From: Anaerolineales bacterium
GTDB taxonomy: Bacteria > Chloroflexota > Anaerolineae > Aggregatilineales > J027
Length of the DNA: 64,000 nucleotides
Assembly (NCBI GenBank): GCA_020634155.1
Contig: JACKCI010000001.1
Coordinates: 806,001 to 870,000 of the forward strand
Reading direction: 5' to 3'
Shown: positions 14,709-23,361 of the stretch, in pieces
Layout: each line of letters begins with the position of its first letter
Numbering within the stretch: the first letter of the stretch is position 1
The notes under the pieces: model-generated
Seen by the model: the letters and a program-made list of their open reading frames with translations, nothing else
Database searches by the model: none
Told to the model about the DNA's origin: nothing
Program-made: the position numbers and the translations under genes

Positions 14709-17087
14709 TCATTTCACATGGATAGTCGTCAATAGTAGAGTATCGCCCTCACCTACCATCAGGCGTTGCTGGTCTTCCCAATAATAGACCGCCAGAACCA
14801 ATTGATAGTCCCCACTTGGCACATCTTCCATCAGCCACAAGCCATGATTATCACGGTAGGTCTCGTTGACTCGCCATGTCGAAGTTTTACCAAACGTGCC
14901 TTGAGGTACCCCATCCCGCTGGGTAACAGGCAAGCCGCTTGCATCAAGCAAATACAGCCCAACGTTATAATCACGTGCTAAAGGTAGAATAGGCTCCCAT
15001 ACCAACGACACCGCAATCCCCGCGGGCGGCTTGATAGTTGCTCCGCTTGGCAAATCATAGCCTACCAAGCGCAATTGCTCTCCAAAGACTGCACCACTAG
15101 CTATAGCAGGTGGTTGGTCTATCGGTGCATCAATAGTTAGGTAACTAATCGCCCGCGCCCGATAACTGACCTCAATCGACGACACCGGGAAATAGTATTC
15201 AGCCAAGTAGTGTTCAATCGGGCGTATCTTGTTCGGCTCAAAGGGGCTACTACTCGCTACCAGCCACAATCGCGGATAGCGGTCAGCCGTCCAGTTGAGG
15301 GCATACACCGCTTGTCGTCCAGCTTGTTTGGTTAACGGTTGGTCGCTACCCACCTTCGCCCCACCACCATAGTCTTCACCCGGTGCATAGGGCAATGTAA
15401 CCACCAACGCGGGTGTTTTGAAGCTGTTCATGAAAGGCGCGATATACTGGCTGCGGTCAATGAAGATAGCATCATTGCCTGTCGCCGCTTCATCTAGCTG
15501 GGCAATCAGCATTTTTACCTCTGCTGGAACCTCGATATAGTAGCGTGGGTCATCTCTTAAACCATAGAGGGTCAGCCCTATGATACCCACCAGCAATAAC
15601 GGCCCTAAACTGGCATAACTCACCGCCCAACGCGACGGGAGCCGACGAGAGAGCGCAACATAAGCAAAACCAGCCGTCAGTGCTATTAACGCCATTAACA
15701 ATCCAAGCGCCATACCTCGAGGTTCAACGACCCGCCATATGAGGTCACTACGGTCTAGGCGCAAATGCTGGAGATGATAACGCAGCGGAGACCACTGCCA
15801 CGTCCAGTTGCCATCCATCCAGCGCCAGTCATCAATGAAAGTCGCACTATCGGCACGAAAGGCATCATAGTCGTAAAGTTTGCCCGCACGGAATAGGTCA
15901 ACGTAGTAGTCCGACAGACGCACTACCATGCCCAATAGCTGGATAGCCACCCCCAACACCGCTAGGAGCGCAATCACGACCTGCTGCCAGCGTCGGCTGG
16001 CTTGCTCAAGAGCAGGTAGAACCCACAGCATCAAGATAGGAATCAAGGGCAAGAAATAGCGCGGCCCCCAGCCCCAGCCCCCCAACCAATCAATGGTCAA
16101 GGAAAAGCCATACCATAAGCTCAAGCTAAGGATGCCTAGTATAGGGCCTAAGACCAGCGACCAGTCCCCGCGCCGCAGCAACAACCATGCCCCCCACCAA
16201 CCCACGATTAAGATTGGTGAATACAACCAGATGCTGCGAGCGGGGCTGATTTGATAGCCAAGTACACTCTCGCCCATGTATTCCCAATCCGCATCGGTTA
16301 GGCGGTCTAGCCAGCCTTGGGCAGAATAACGACGGCTGACCACATCACTGTTGACGATAACCACCACTAGCACGATTACAACCAGCGCCACCAGCCCCAT
16401 ACTCAGCCATAACTTGCGCTGACGGCGGATATGGCTCCATGACGGCAACATCATAACCACTAGAGTGGGCAACAACACTACACTGACCGCTTTGGTCAAA
16501 AAGGCTCCGATAAAGCAGCCCCCCATTAGCAAAGCCGCCTGCAAGCGAAAACGGCTAGATTGTCGGATATAGAGCGCGGTGGCAACAGCCCATAGCATGA
16601 AGAGGGTCATGGTTGGTTCACGGAAAAGAAAGCGGCTATATGACCATGCAACCGTGCTAATCCCATAGAGGAGCGCCCCCCACCATGCCACACGGATAGA
16701 ATACCCTTGCCACAAGGCGATGGCATAGAGGCTAACTGCAATCAAGGCCGTCATCAGTACATTAAAAAGCCAAACCATGTGCATAATACCAACATCAGGC
16801 AGACTCTGTCCCAACCAAAAAAATGGTACGGCCAATACAATCGCCATTGGCTCCTGCACAGGTTCCAGCCAAGGTTCACCATTGGGGCCGGGTTTCAGGC
16901 TAAACTGTGGACCAGCCGTCTGATTGTATTCATAGGTGCGATAGAGGTCACCACGTCGTGCAAGGCTTTCAGTGCTGTCGTAGATAAAGACCTCATCCCC
17001 ACTAATGGGTTGCCCTCTATAGGTAAAAAGATAGATGCTGGTCAGCAACAGAAAAAGCAGCCAGCCAAGCAAGTGTTTGTTCGTCAT
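14709..17087 (-). CDS. GT-C-type (ArnT/PMT-like) membrane glycosyltransferase, probable
   Basis: 792 residues. An N-terminal membrane helix leads to an early acidic motif SGDE (about residue 30), typical of the first periplasmic loop of GT-C enzymes. About ten further helices follow in the first 510 residues. The C-terminal ~280 residues are soluble and beta-rich, with domains like those in other Chloroflexota GT-C proteins. Such enzymes transfer sugars from polyprenyl-phosphate donors on the outer face of the membrane. Acceptor and sugar cannot be predicted. The gene abuts a small membrane protein (17088-17615) with no gap, so the pair is probably co-expressed. Confidence 0.7.
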   Translation of the reverse strand: MTNKHLLGWLLFLLLTSIYLFTYRGQPISGDEVFIYDSTESLARRGDLYRTYEYNQTAGPQFSLKPGPNGEPWLEPVQEPMAIVLAVPFFWLGQSLPDVGIMHMVWLFNVLMTALIAVSLYAIALWQGYSIRVAWWGALLYGISTVAWSYSRFLFREPTMTLFMLWAVATALYIRQSSRFRLQAALLMGGCFIGAFLTKAVSVVLLPTLVVMMLPSWSHIRRQRKLWLSMGLVALVVIVLVVVIVNSDVVSRRYSAQGWLDRLTDADWEYMGESVLGYQISPARSIWLYSPILIVGWWGAWLLLRRGDWSLVLGPILGILSLSLWYGFSLTIDWLGGWGWGPRYFLPLIPILMLWVLPALEQASRRWQQVVIALLAVLGVAIQLLGMVVRLSDYYVDLFRAGKLYDYDAFRADSATFIDDWRWMDGNWTWQWSPLRYHLQHLRLDRSDLIWRVVEPRGMALGLLMALIALTAGFAYVALSRRLPSRWAVSYASLGPLLLVGIIGLTLYGLRDDPRYYIEVPAEVKMLIAQLDEAATGNDAIFIDRSQYIAPFMNSFKTPALVVTLPYAPGEDYGGGAKVGSDQPLTKQAGRQAVYALNWTADRYPRLWLVASSSPFEPNKIRPIEHYLAEYYFPVSSIEVSYRARAISYLTIDAPIDQPPAIASGAVFGEQLRLVGYDLPSGATIKPPAGIAVSLVWEPILPLARDYNVGLYLLDASGLPVTQRDGVPQGTFGKTSTWRVNETYRDNHGLWLMEDVPSGDYQLVLAVYYWEDQQRLMVGEGDTLLLTTIHVK

Positions 17088-17615
17088 TTACTCTTTGTCA
17101 ATCACTTCAATAGCGTCACTGGTGCCGGGTGGGAAACGCCGCCCAATCAGTACCCAAAAGAGGCCATTAGTAACCACTCCTCCAATAAGACCTAGATGAT
17201 GCTCGGCGGTGGTTCCTCGATAATCAGCATAACGCCACATCATAAACCCCACAAAGCCCATAAACCATAGTACCAATACACGCCGACTGCGTTCCGCCCG
17301 TTGTACCACCAAGATAATGCCTGTATATACACCCAGTAAAACGAATGCGGCTGCCCCGTCATCAAGATGCCAACCCTGAGCTAAGATACCTACAAGCAAA
17401 GCGACGATGCCACCAACCATCAACAGCACCCGCTGCATCACCCGCCGCAAATAGCGACGCGTTTGCTGGATTGTCAGTCCTTCATTAACGGGTTCACCTG
17501 CTAGAATCAGGCGTTGTTCGGCGGCAAGGTCTTTCTTGGTCTTGGGTTGAGGCTCCCAAATCAAGGCTATCAAAATCAGAAACACACCAAATGGTACTGA
17601 AAAAATGAGTTCCAC
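17088..17615 (-). CDS. Small multi-helix membrane protein, unknown function
   Basis: 175 residues with a GTG start at 17615. One helix at the N-terminus (residues 3-20), then a charged cytoplasmic segment rich in Lys, Arg and Gln, then four hydrophobic segments between about residues 60 and 165. No recognised motif. It ends one base before the start of the GT-C-like gene, indicating translational coupling. It could be an accessory or scaffold for the transferase. Divergent from the STAS gene at 17711. Confidence 0.65.
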   Translation of the reverse strand: MELIFSVPFGVFLILIALIWEPQPKTKKDLAAEQRLILAGEPVNEGLTIQQTRRYLRRVMQRVLLMVGGIVALLVGILAQGWHLDDGAAAFVLLGVYTGIILVVQRAERSRRVLVLWFMGFVGFMMWRYADYRGTTAEHHLGLIGGVVTNGLFWVLIGRRFPPGTSDAIEVIDKE

Positions 17616-17658
17616 TGCGCTACAATTTCCCTCTCACTTGAAGTTAAACAGCAACTAT

Positions 17659-17687
17659 TTTACCGAATGCTGCAAAAGTAATATAAT
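17659..17687 (+). promoter_or_regulatory. Promoter of the STAS/anti-sigma module
   Basis: -35 TTTACC (17659-17664), 17-base spacer, perfect -10 TATAAT (17682-17687), 24 bases before the ATG of the STAS gene at 17711, which also has AAAGGA as ribosome-binding site. Confidence 0.6.
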
Positions 17688-17710
17688 CGAGCGAAACGAA
17701 AGGAACATAG

Positions 17711-18055
17711 ATGAGTACCCTAAGTATCCAAACTACTGAACTAAAACGCGTAATGCTCCTTGAAGTGAGTGGACGTATTGACAGCACCACCGCCAGCGAA
17801 CTCGGCGATGCCCTTAATGGGGTTATTGAAGAAGGTCGTAACAAAATTGTTCTTGATTTAGAAAAAGTTGACTATATGAGCAGCGCGGGCCTGCGCGAAA
17901 TCGTTGCGGCTCTCAAGCGCCTCAATAAGGGTACAGGTGATTTACGCTTGGCATGCCCTTCTGATCGGGTACGTGAGGTATTGGAACTCGCGGGTCTAGA
18001 CGAGATTTTCAAGATTTTCGACACCCAACTTGAGGCCGTTGCGAGCTTCACTTAA
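17711..18055 (+). CDS. STAS-domain anti-sigma factor antagonist (RsbV/SpoIIAA-like)
   Basis: 114 residues, a single STAS domain. The conserved phosphorylation loop reads DYMSSAGLREIV, with the Ser expected to be phosphorylated by an RsbW-type kinase near residues 57-58. In partner switching, the unphosphorylated form binds the kinase and frees a sigma factor or other target. The next gene, 13 bases downstream, encodes a RsbW-like kinase and the third gene a SpoIIE-type phosphatase, so a complete switch is encoded in order. No sigma factor gene is in the window. Start ATG is supported by promoter and Shine-Dalgarno. Confidence 0.93.
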   Translation: MSTLSIQTTELKRVMLLEVSGRIDSTTASELGDALNGVIEEGRNKIVLDLEKVDYMSSAGLREIVAALKRLNKGTGDLRLACPSDRVREVLELAGLDEIFKIFDTQLEAVASFT

Positions 18056-18068
18056 TTCAGGAGTTCCT

Positions 18069-18875
18069 ATGCGTGATGAACGGCACCTGTCCTTCAAGGC
18101 TCGCCTAGAAAATATACCCTCCGCCTGCGATTTTGTAGCCCAAGCGGCTGAAACTGCGGGCCTTGATGAACGCGGTGTATACCATTGTCAGTTGGCAGTG
18201 GATGAGGCTTGTACCAATATCATCGAACATGGGTTTGCAACCGACCCTCATGGGCAAATCAATCTCATCACTGGGATTGAAGGTAACGCGACCTTTGTTG
18301 TCATTATTGCTGACAACAGCCCAGCCTTTAATCCCCTGACCTATGAAGAACCCGATCCGCAAGTCGGCCTAGAAGACCGCGAAGGCGGGGGATGGGGGAT
18401 TTACTTCATTAAGAAATTGATGGATGTGGTTGATTATCGGTATGTTGACAGCAAAAACATGCTCACATTGCGAAAATACATCGCCCATGAGGCCGTTCCT
18501 GTTGGCTACCCCGATGAGAACTTGGTTCAAGTTTCTAAAATCCAGTTGGACAAGGACTATCTGCAAATCAACCTCGGCGGACAAATCGATAGCCATACCA
18601 GTTCCCAAGTAGAAGCGGTCTTCAATGAGGAAATCACCCACAACCAAAACTACCGCTTAATCGTATCTTTTGCAGAGGTCAGTTACATCTCCAGTAGCGG
18701 CTTGAAGGTTTTAGTCAGTGCATGGCGACGTGCCCGCCAAAATGGAGGAGACGTTCTTATTGCTGATTTACAACCCCGCATTCGTGAGGTGTTCGACATG
18801 ATCGGCTTTGATATGATGTTTAATATCTATGAAAATGCAGCGGCAGCCGTCGCGGATGATCCGATTCACAGGTAG
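18069..18875 (+). CDS. RsbW/SpoIIAB-like anti-sigma kinase fused to a C-terminal STAS domain
   Basis: 268 residues from ATG at 18069; AGGAG five bases upstream rules out the longer frame. Residues 1-~140 form a GHKL ATPase of the RsbW type: N box AVDEACTNIIEH, G1-like IADNSPAFNP and a GWGIYFIKKLMD helix. Residues ~160-265 are a full STAS domain with SYISSSGLKVLVSAW, the same phosphorylation-loop pattern as the upstream STAS protein. Kinase and antagonist are usually separate chains. A fusion suggests intramolecular control, or that the fused STAS tunes competition with the free one. The gene lies within a three-gene partner-switching cluster. Confidence 0.9.
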   Translation: MRDERHLSFKARLENIPSACDFVAQAAETAGLDERGVYHCQLAVDEACTNIIEHGFATDPHGQINLITGIEGNATFVVIIADNSPAFNPLTYEEPDPQVGLEDREGGGWGIYFIKKLMDVVDYRYVDSKNMLTLRKYIAHEAVPVGYPDENLVQVSKIQLDKDYLQINLGGQIDSHTSSQVEAVFNEEITHNQNYRLIVSFAEVSYISSSGLKVLVSAWRRARQNGGDVLIADLQPRIREVFDMIGFDMMFNIYENAAAAVADDPIHR

Positions 18876-18909
18876 ACGCTTCACCCGTCCAACAGACGAT
18901 TTGTATCAT

Positions 18910-18932
18910 CGGCAGAGGTCATTACTCTGCCG
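18910..18932 (+). terminator. Hairpin between the kinase and phosphatase genes (terminator or attenuator)
   Basis: CGGCAGAG (18910-18917) and CTCTGCCG (18925-18932) form a perfect eight-base-pair stem with a seven-base loop. A weakly T-rich stretch follows, in the 78-base gap before the phosphatase gene. It could terminate part of the transcript and lower phosphatase expression. Confidence 0.45.
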
Positions 18933-18953
18933 TCTTAGTTATTATGGGGAAAT

Positions 18954-21900
18954 ATGAGCGAATCCGGCGTTATTCTGTCGATTGTCTCCATGTTGATTGG
19001 GGCCAGTTTGCTGGTTGTCGGCCTTATCACAGGCTACTATCGCGGTCTCAAGCGGGCCAGCCGCGAACAAGGCTTGGATGCTCTTGCTGATGTTGGGCAA
19101 GCCATCCTTAGCGCCCAACTCAATCTCGAAGCCTTGTGTGAAATCGTGTATCAGCAATCGACACGTGTCATTGATACCCGCAATTTTCAGTTGGGAATTT
19201 TTGACGGTAACGACTATGCCATCAAGGTATGGCTCAAGGACGCCGAGCGCCTTGCCCCGCAAGTCTTCAAGGGTGGAGCCAAAGAAGGGTTAATTGGCTG
19301 GGTACATGAGCAAGGTTCTGGTATCTTGGTCAACGATTTCCAACGCGAATGGGACATGCTGCCCGCCAAGCCCCGCTATTATGACGAAAACAACCCTGCC
19401 CGTTCCGCCATATTTTCCCCATTAACAGGTGGTGGTGGCGATGTTATCGGAGTAATAGCAGCCCAGAGCCAAACCCCTCGCGCCTTTACCCAAGAGGACA
19501 TGCGCCGCTTGGCGGTACTCGCAAGCCAAGCAGCCGGGGCCATCCGCAATGCTCAACTTTATGAAGAGGCCAACACCCAAGCCACCCGTCTGCGCTTGAT
19601 TTTCAAAGTCTCACGCCAGATTACCGCCATTCAGCCGCTGTCCGATCTATTCCAGCAAATTGTCAATCTGATACAGCAGACTTTTGGCTACTACGCTGTC
19701 AACATTTTTACATTCGACCTCAACACTGAGGAATTGGTACTAGGAGCCACTAGCGCCTCTAACCCTAGCTTCCGCAATATCCGCCTGAAGATGGGGCAAG
19801 GGATTGTGGGTTGGACGGCTGAAAACGCCAAGACTACCTATGTCCGCGATGTATCCCAAGACAAGCGCTATATCCGCACCGCCGCACTTGAAGCCACCCG
19901 TAGCGAGATGGCGGTGCCACTGATTTTTGAGCATGAGACTTTCGGGGTACTTGATATTCAAAGCAACCGCTTAGATGCCTTCGATAAAGACGATATTTTC
20001 ACCATGAACTCGTTGGCTGGGCAATTAGCGCTGGCGATTCAAGAGTCGGTGACCTACCAGCAAGAGCATAAACAAAGCGAGCGGCTGAATGCCCTGATTG
20101 AGGCGGCCCGGGCGGTGGTTTCGATTCTCGATACTAGCAACCTACTAGAAGAGGTTGTTGAACTCATTGATGATTATTTCGGCTATGACCGTGTGCATCT
20201 CTTTACTGTAGATGAGAATCGTGTGGTCTTTCGTGCGGGCAGCGGGGCACACACCAAAACATGGCAATCCCAGCAATTCTCCTACCCTCTAAGTCAAAAT
20301 GGCTTCATCCCTTGGGTAGCGCGTCATGGTCGCCCCTTAGTATCCGGCAATGTCCATGAAGACCAGCGCTATCAAACGGTGCAAGAGTTGGAAGATACCC
20401 TCAGCGAAATGACAGTCCCTATCCAGATGGGAGCGCATACCTTGGGGGTCTTAGATATTCAGAGTGACAAACGTGATGCCTTTTCACCAGAAGATGTTAC
20501 GCTCGTTCAAGCTTTGGCAGACACCATCGCTATCGCCCTCCGCAATGCCCGCTTATTTGCTAATGAGATGCGCCGTCGTATCTTGTCAGAAACCTTGCGC
20601 GAGGTTAGCACAGTTCTAGCTTCCTCGCTCGATTTAGAAAGCGTCCTCAAGGAGATTTTACGCGGTCTAGAACGGGTGGTAAATTACACCGCAGCTATGA
20701 TTCTACTTTTGGATGAGGACAATCAACATTTCACGGTCAGCGCTGTGCATGGCATCACTGACGAAGATGAAATCTGGGGTAAGGTTTTCCCTGCCAATGA
20801 TGAATTACAGAAGCAGCTTGATCGCGTCTTGACTCATATGGCAAATAACAGCGAAGACTCCGCCGAAACCAGCACGCTAACGGTACCGCTCAACATCAGT
20901 GACCAGTGCATTGGTTATTTAGCAATTTGTCGGGTCGGCAGTTATCCATTCACCATTGAAGAAACAGAAATTATCACGACCTTCGCCAACCAAGCAGGCG
21001 TTGCTATTATGAATGCCCAGCTTTATATGGCCCAAAAAGAAGAGGCGTGGGTTTCCACTGCGTTGTTAGATGTTGCAGGAGCAACCGGACAAGCCACCAC
21101 ACCCGATGATGTACTACGTACCGTAGCCCATATTACGCCTTTGCTGGCCGGTGTCGAGTGGTGTGCGGTTTTCTTGCGAGACAACGAGCGCTTTAACTTG
21201 GCGGAGTTATCCGGTGTGCGTGAGGAAATCGCCGCGACACTCGCCAATTTCAGCGTCCGCATTGATCAATGGCAGCCCCTTCAAGAGCTTTTAACGGCAG
21301 GACACCCCGTCATTCTTGATGGCGAAACTCCGCAGCCCGCAGGCTTCGATATACCCGTCAATCTCCTGCAAGCGGTGTTGTTGCCCTTCCATTCGGGTGG
21401 TGAAGTCTTTGGGATGATGGTCATTGGGCAACGCGAGGGCGAACCTGCTCTAACAACGCGCAAAATTGAGCTTGCCAGTGGTATTGCCAACCAAGCTGCG
21501 GTAGCCATTGACCGCGCCCTGCTCTATACCGCTCAACAAGAAGAACAATGGATTACCACTGTCATCTTGCAAGTTGCTGAAGCCGTTAACAGTAAATTTG
21601 ATGTCGAAAGCACTCTAGAGGCCATTGTCCGTTATACAACACTATTGGTGGGGGTCACCCGTTGCGGCATCGTCCAATGGAACTCGGAGCATAACCAATT
21701 CTATGCCTCTAAGTCATCAGGTTTGAGCCAAGAGGGTGAACTTGCCTTCGCCAGTATGACATTCAAGCCTGATTCCTATTCCTTCTTTAAGCATCTCGTA
21801 GATGAGCCAAGCGCGGTAACCTGTGGCCTTTCCGCAAACCACGCCATTCCTGATGAACTCGGGACGGCGTTCAACGTAACGGAACTCCTTGGTATTCCTT

Positions 21901-22787
21901 TACTTGCCCAAGGCACACTCGTTGGTGTGATGTTGGTTGACCATATCAAGATGGAAGATGCCAGCGACCAACGCCGCCTCAAAATCTTAACGGGGATTGC
22001 TGATCAGTGTGCGCTGGCAATTCAAACCGCACGTCTACAAGAAGAGGCGTTGGCAGTACGCAGCTTTGAGCGCGAGATGGAGTTAGCCCGCACCATTCAA
22101 CTCAGCCTACTCCCTGAAAGCCCCCCCGCAATTGAGCAATGGGAAATTGCAGCCTACTATCGCCCTGCCCGCTTGGTTGGTGGCGATTTCTATGACTTCA
22201 TTCCCTTGTCAGATGGCAAGATGGCCTTTGTAATCGCTGATGTTGCCGACAAAGGGGTACCAGCGGCCATGTTTATGACCATCTGCCGCACGGTTATTCG
22301 GGCCAGCACCTCCAGCACACGCGGGCCGCTTGAGACCTTACAGCGAGTCAACCATATCATTGTTCAAGACAACCGCACAGAGCTATTTTTCACCTGTTGG
22401 TATGGTATCCTTGACCCGCAGACTGGTACGCTGGCCTTTTGCAGTGGTGGACACAATCCGCCCTTGTTGCTACGCGCTGATGGTCAATTCCAAGAACTGC
22501 GTATCAAAGGCATGGCATTGGGTATTATGGAACCCATCAAGCTACTGGAAAACACCGTGCAACTCAATATGGGTGATACCCTGCTCTGTTATACAGATGG
22601 TTTGACCGAAGCCCGCAGGGAAGATATGACCGAGTTCGGCGAAGCTGATTTGTATATCAACGCCATGAAATATCGCAAGCTCTCTGCCGATGCCTTGGTG
22701 CAGAAGATTGTCATGGCTGTAGACCGTTTCACTGAAGGTCTACCAGCCTTTGATGATTTAACCCTCTTTACACTCAAGCGGCTCTAG
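18954..22787 (+). CDS. Membrane-anchored six-GAF SpoIIE/RsbU-type PP2C phosphatase
   Basis: 1277 residues. One membrane helix at residues 6-28. About six GAF-like sensory domains in series (roughly 40-205, 215-375, 385-550, 560-695, 705-855, 865-1020), most ending in the family's AxxxxxAIxNAxLY helix. The C-terminal ~240 residues are a SpoIIE phosphatase. Metal-binding acids are in GGDFYD, DGLTEA and DDLTLF, and SGGHNPP is present. It should dephosphorylate the STAS proteins encoded just upstream when GAF ligands or redox states change. The number of GAF domains is large and suggests integration of several signals. GAF boundaries were estimated by eye. Confidence 0.92.
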   Translation: MSESGVILSIVSMLIGASLLVVGLITGYYRGLKRASREQGLDALADVGQAILSAQLNLEALCEIVYQQSTRVIDTRNFQLGIFDGNDYAIKVWLKDAERLAPQVFKGGAKEGLIGWVHEQGSGILVNDFQREWDMLPAKPRYYDENNPARSAIFSPLTGGGGDVIGVIAAQSQTPRAFTQEDMRRLAVLASQAAGAIRNAQLYEEANTQATRLRLIFKVSRQITAIQPLSDLFQQIVNLIQQTFGYYAVNIFTFDLNTEELVLGATSASNPSFRNIRLKMGQGIVGWTAENAKTTYVRDVSQDKRYIRTAALEATRSEMAVPLIFEHETFGVLDIQSNRLDAFDKDDIFTMNSLAGQLALAIQESVTYQQEHKQSERLNALIEAARAVVSILDTSNLLEEVVELIDDYFGYDRVHLFTVDENRVVFRAGSGAHTKTWQSQQFSYPLSQNGFIPWVARHGRPLVSGNVHEDQRYQTVQELEDTLSEMTVPIQMGAHTLGVLDIQSDKRDAFSPEDVTLVQALADTIAIALRNARLFANEMRRRILSETLREVSTVLASSLDLESVLKEILRGLERVVNYTAAMILLLDEDNQHFTVSAVHGITDEDEIWGKVFPANDELQKQLDRVLTHMANNSEDSAETSTLTVPLNISDQCIGYLAICRVGSYPFTIEETEIITTFANQAGVAIMNAQLYMAQKEEAWVSTALLDVAGATGQATTPDDVLRTVAHITPLLAGVEWCAVFLRDNERFNLAELSGVREEIAATLANFSVRIDQWQPLQELLTAGHPVILDGETPQPAGFDIPVNLLQAVLLPFHSGGEVFGMMVIGQREGEPALTTRKIELASGIANQAAVAIDRALLYTAQQEEQWITTVILQVAEAVNSKFDVESTLEAIVRYTTLLVGVTRCGIVQWNSEHNQFYASKSSGLSQEGELAFASMTFKPDSYSFFKHLVDEPSAVTCGLSANHAIPDELGTAFNVTELLGIPLLAQGTLVGVMLVDHIKMEDASDQRRLKILTGIADQCALAIQTARLQEEALAVRSFEREMELARTIQLSLLPESPPAIEQWEIAAYYRPARLVGGDFYDFIPLSDGKMAFVIADVADKGVPAAMFMTICRTVIRASTSSTRGPLETLQRVNHIIVQDNRTELFFTCWYGILDPQTGTLAFCSGGHNPPLLLRADGQFQELRIKGMALGIMEPIKLLENTVQLNMGDTLLCYTDGLTEARREDMTEFGEADLYINAMKYRKLSADALVQKIVMAVDRFTEGLPAFDDLTLFTLKRL

Positions 22788-22791
22788 CGAC

Positions 22792-23295
22792 TTAGGGGTT
22801 CTGATACAAGGGAGCCGTCTCCGTCAATATATTGTCCAGATTCTGCCGAATCTCTTCTAGGTCTTGGTTGACCCGTTGTTTGAGATCAGCAGTGTTAATT
22901 TGAGCATTGGCAAATAACTGGAAATCGTCAATGACCCGTTGCATACCAGCAACAATAAACGCATGACGATCTGCAACACAATCTGGTGTTACAGCCATAT
23001 TGACCGAGTTCCGCAGCAGCACAAGACGATCCACAACAAAGTCAATCGCATCTCGATTATTGTCATCAGCCGAAGAAGAACTCGCCTCAGCATCCTGAAC
23101 AAACGACTGCATATTAAAATAGGCTGTCTCAACCCAATTTTCTAAATCTGACACAGGACACCCATCCACAAGGGTGCGGTTGGGCATAGCAGGTACAGTC
23201 AAATCACGGCTGCGCGAAGTATCGCCATCATCATCGCCGCCACAAGCTATCAACAGCAACGGTATTAAGAGCAATAGGATCGTTAACTTTCGCAT
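22792..23295 (-). CDS. Small predicted lipoprotein, unknown function
   Basis: 167 residues. Signal peptide with lipobox LLIAC (Cys at residue 18) followed by an acidic GGDDDGD linker, so it should be lipid-anchored outside the membrane. The mature part is mostly helical with two isolated Cys (in DGCPVSD and TPDCVAD) that could form a disulphide. No family recognised. The stop lies four bases from the end of the converging phosphatase gene. Divergent from the large histidine-kinase-like gene, so it might belong to the same sensing unit, but there is no direct evidence. Confidence 0.7.
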   Translation of the reverse strand: MRKLTILLLLIPLLLIACGGDDDGDTSRSRDLTVPAMPNRTLVDGCPVSDLENWVETAYFNMQSFVQDAEASSSSADDNNRDAIDFVVDRLVLLRNSVNMAVTPDCVADRHAFIVAGMQRVIDDFQLFANAQINTADLKQRVNQDLEEIRQNLDNILTETAPLYQNP

Positions 23296-23361
23296 AGGGT
23301 CGCCTCATTCCCAAAAACATCTGTGCTATACTGAGAACAGAATTTCAAAAAGGGGTTGAAG

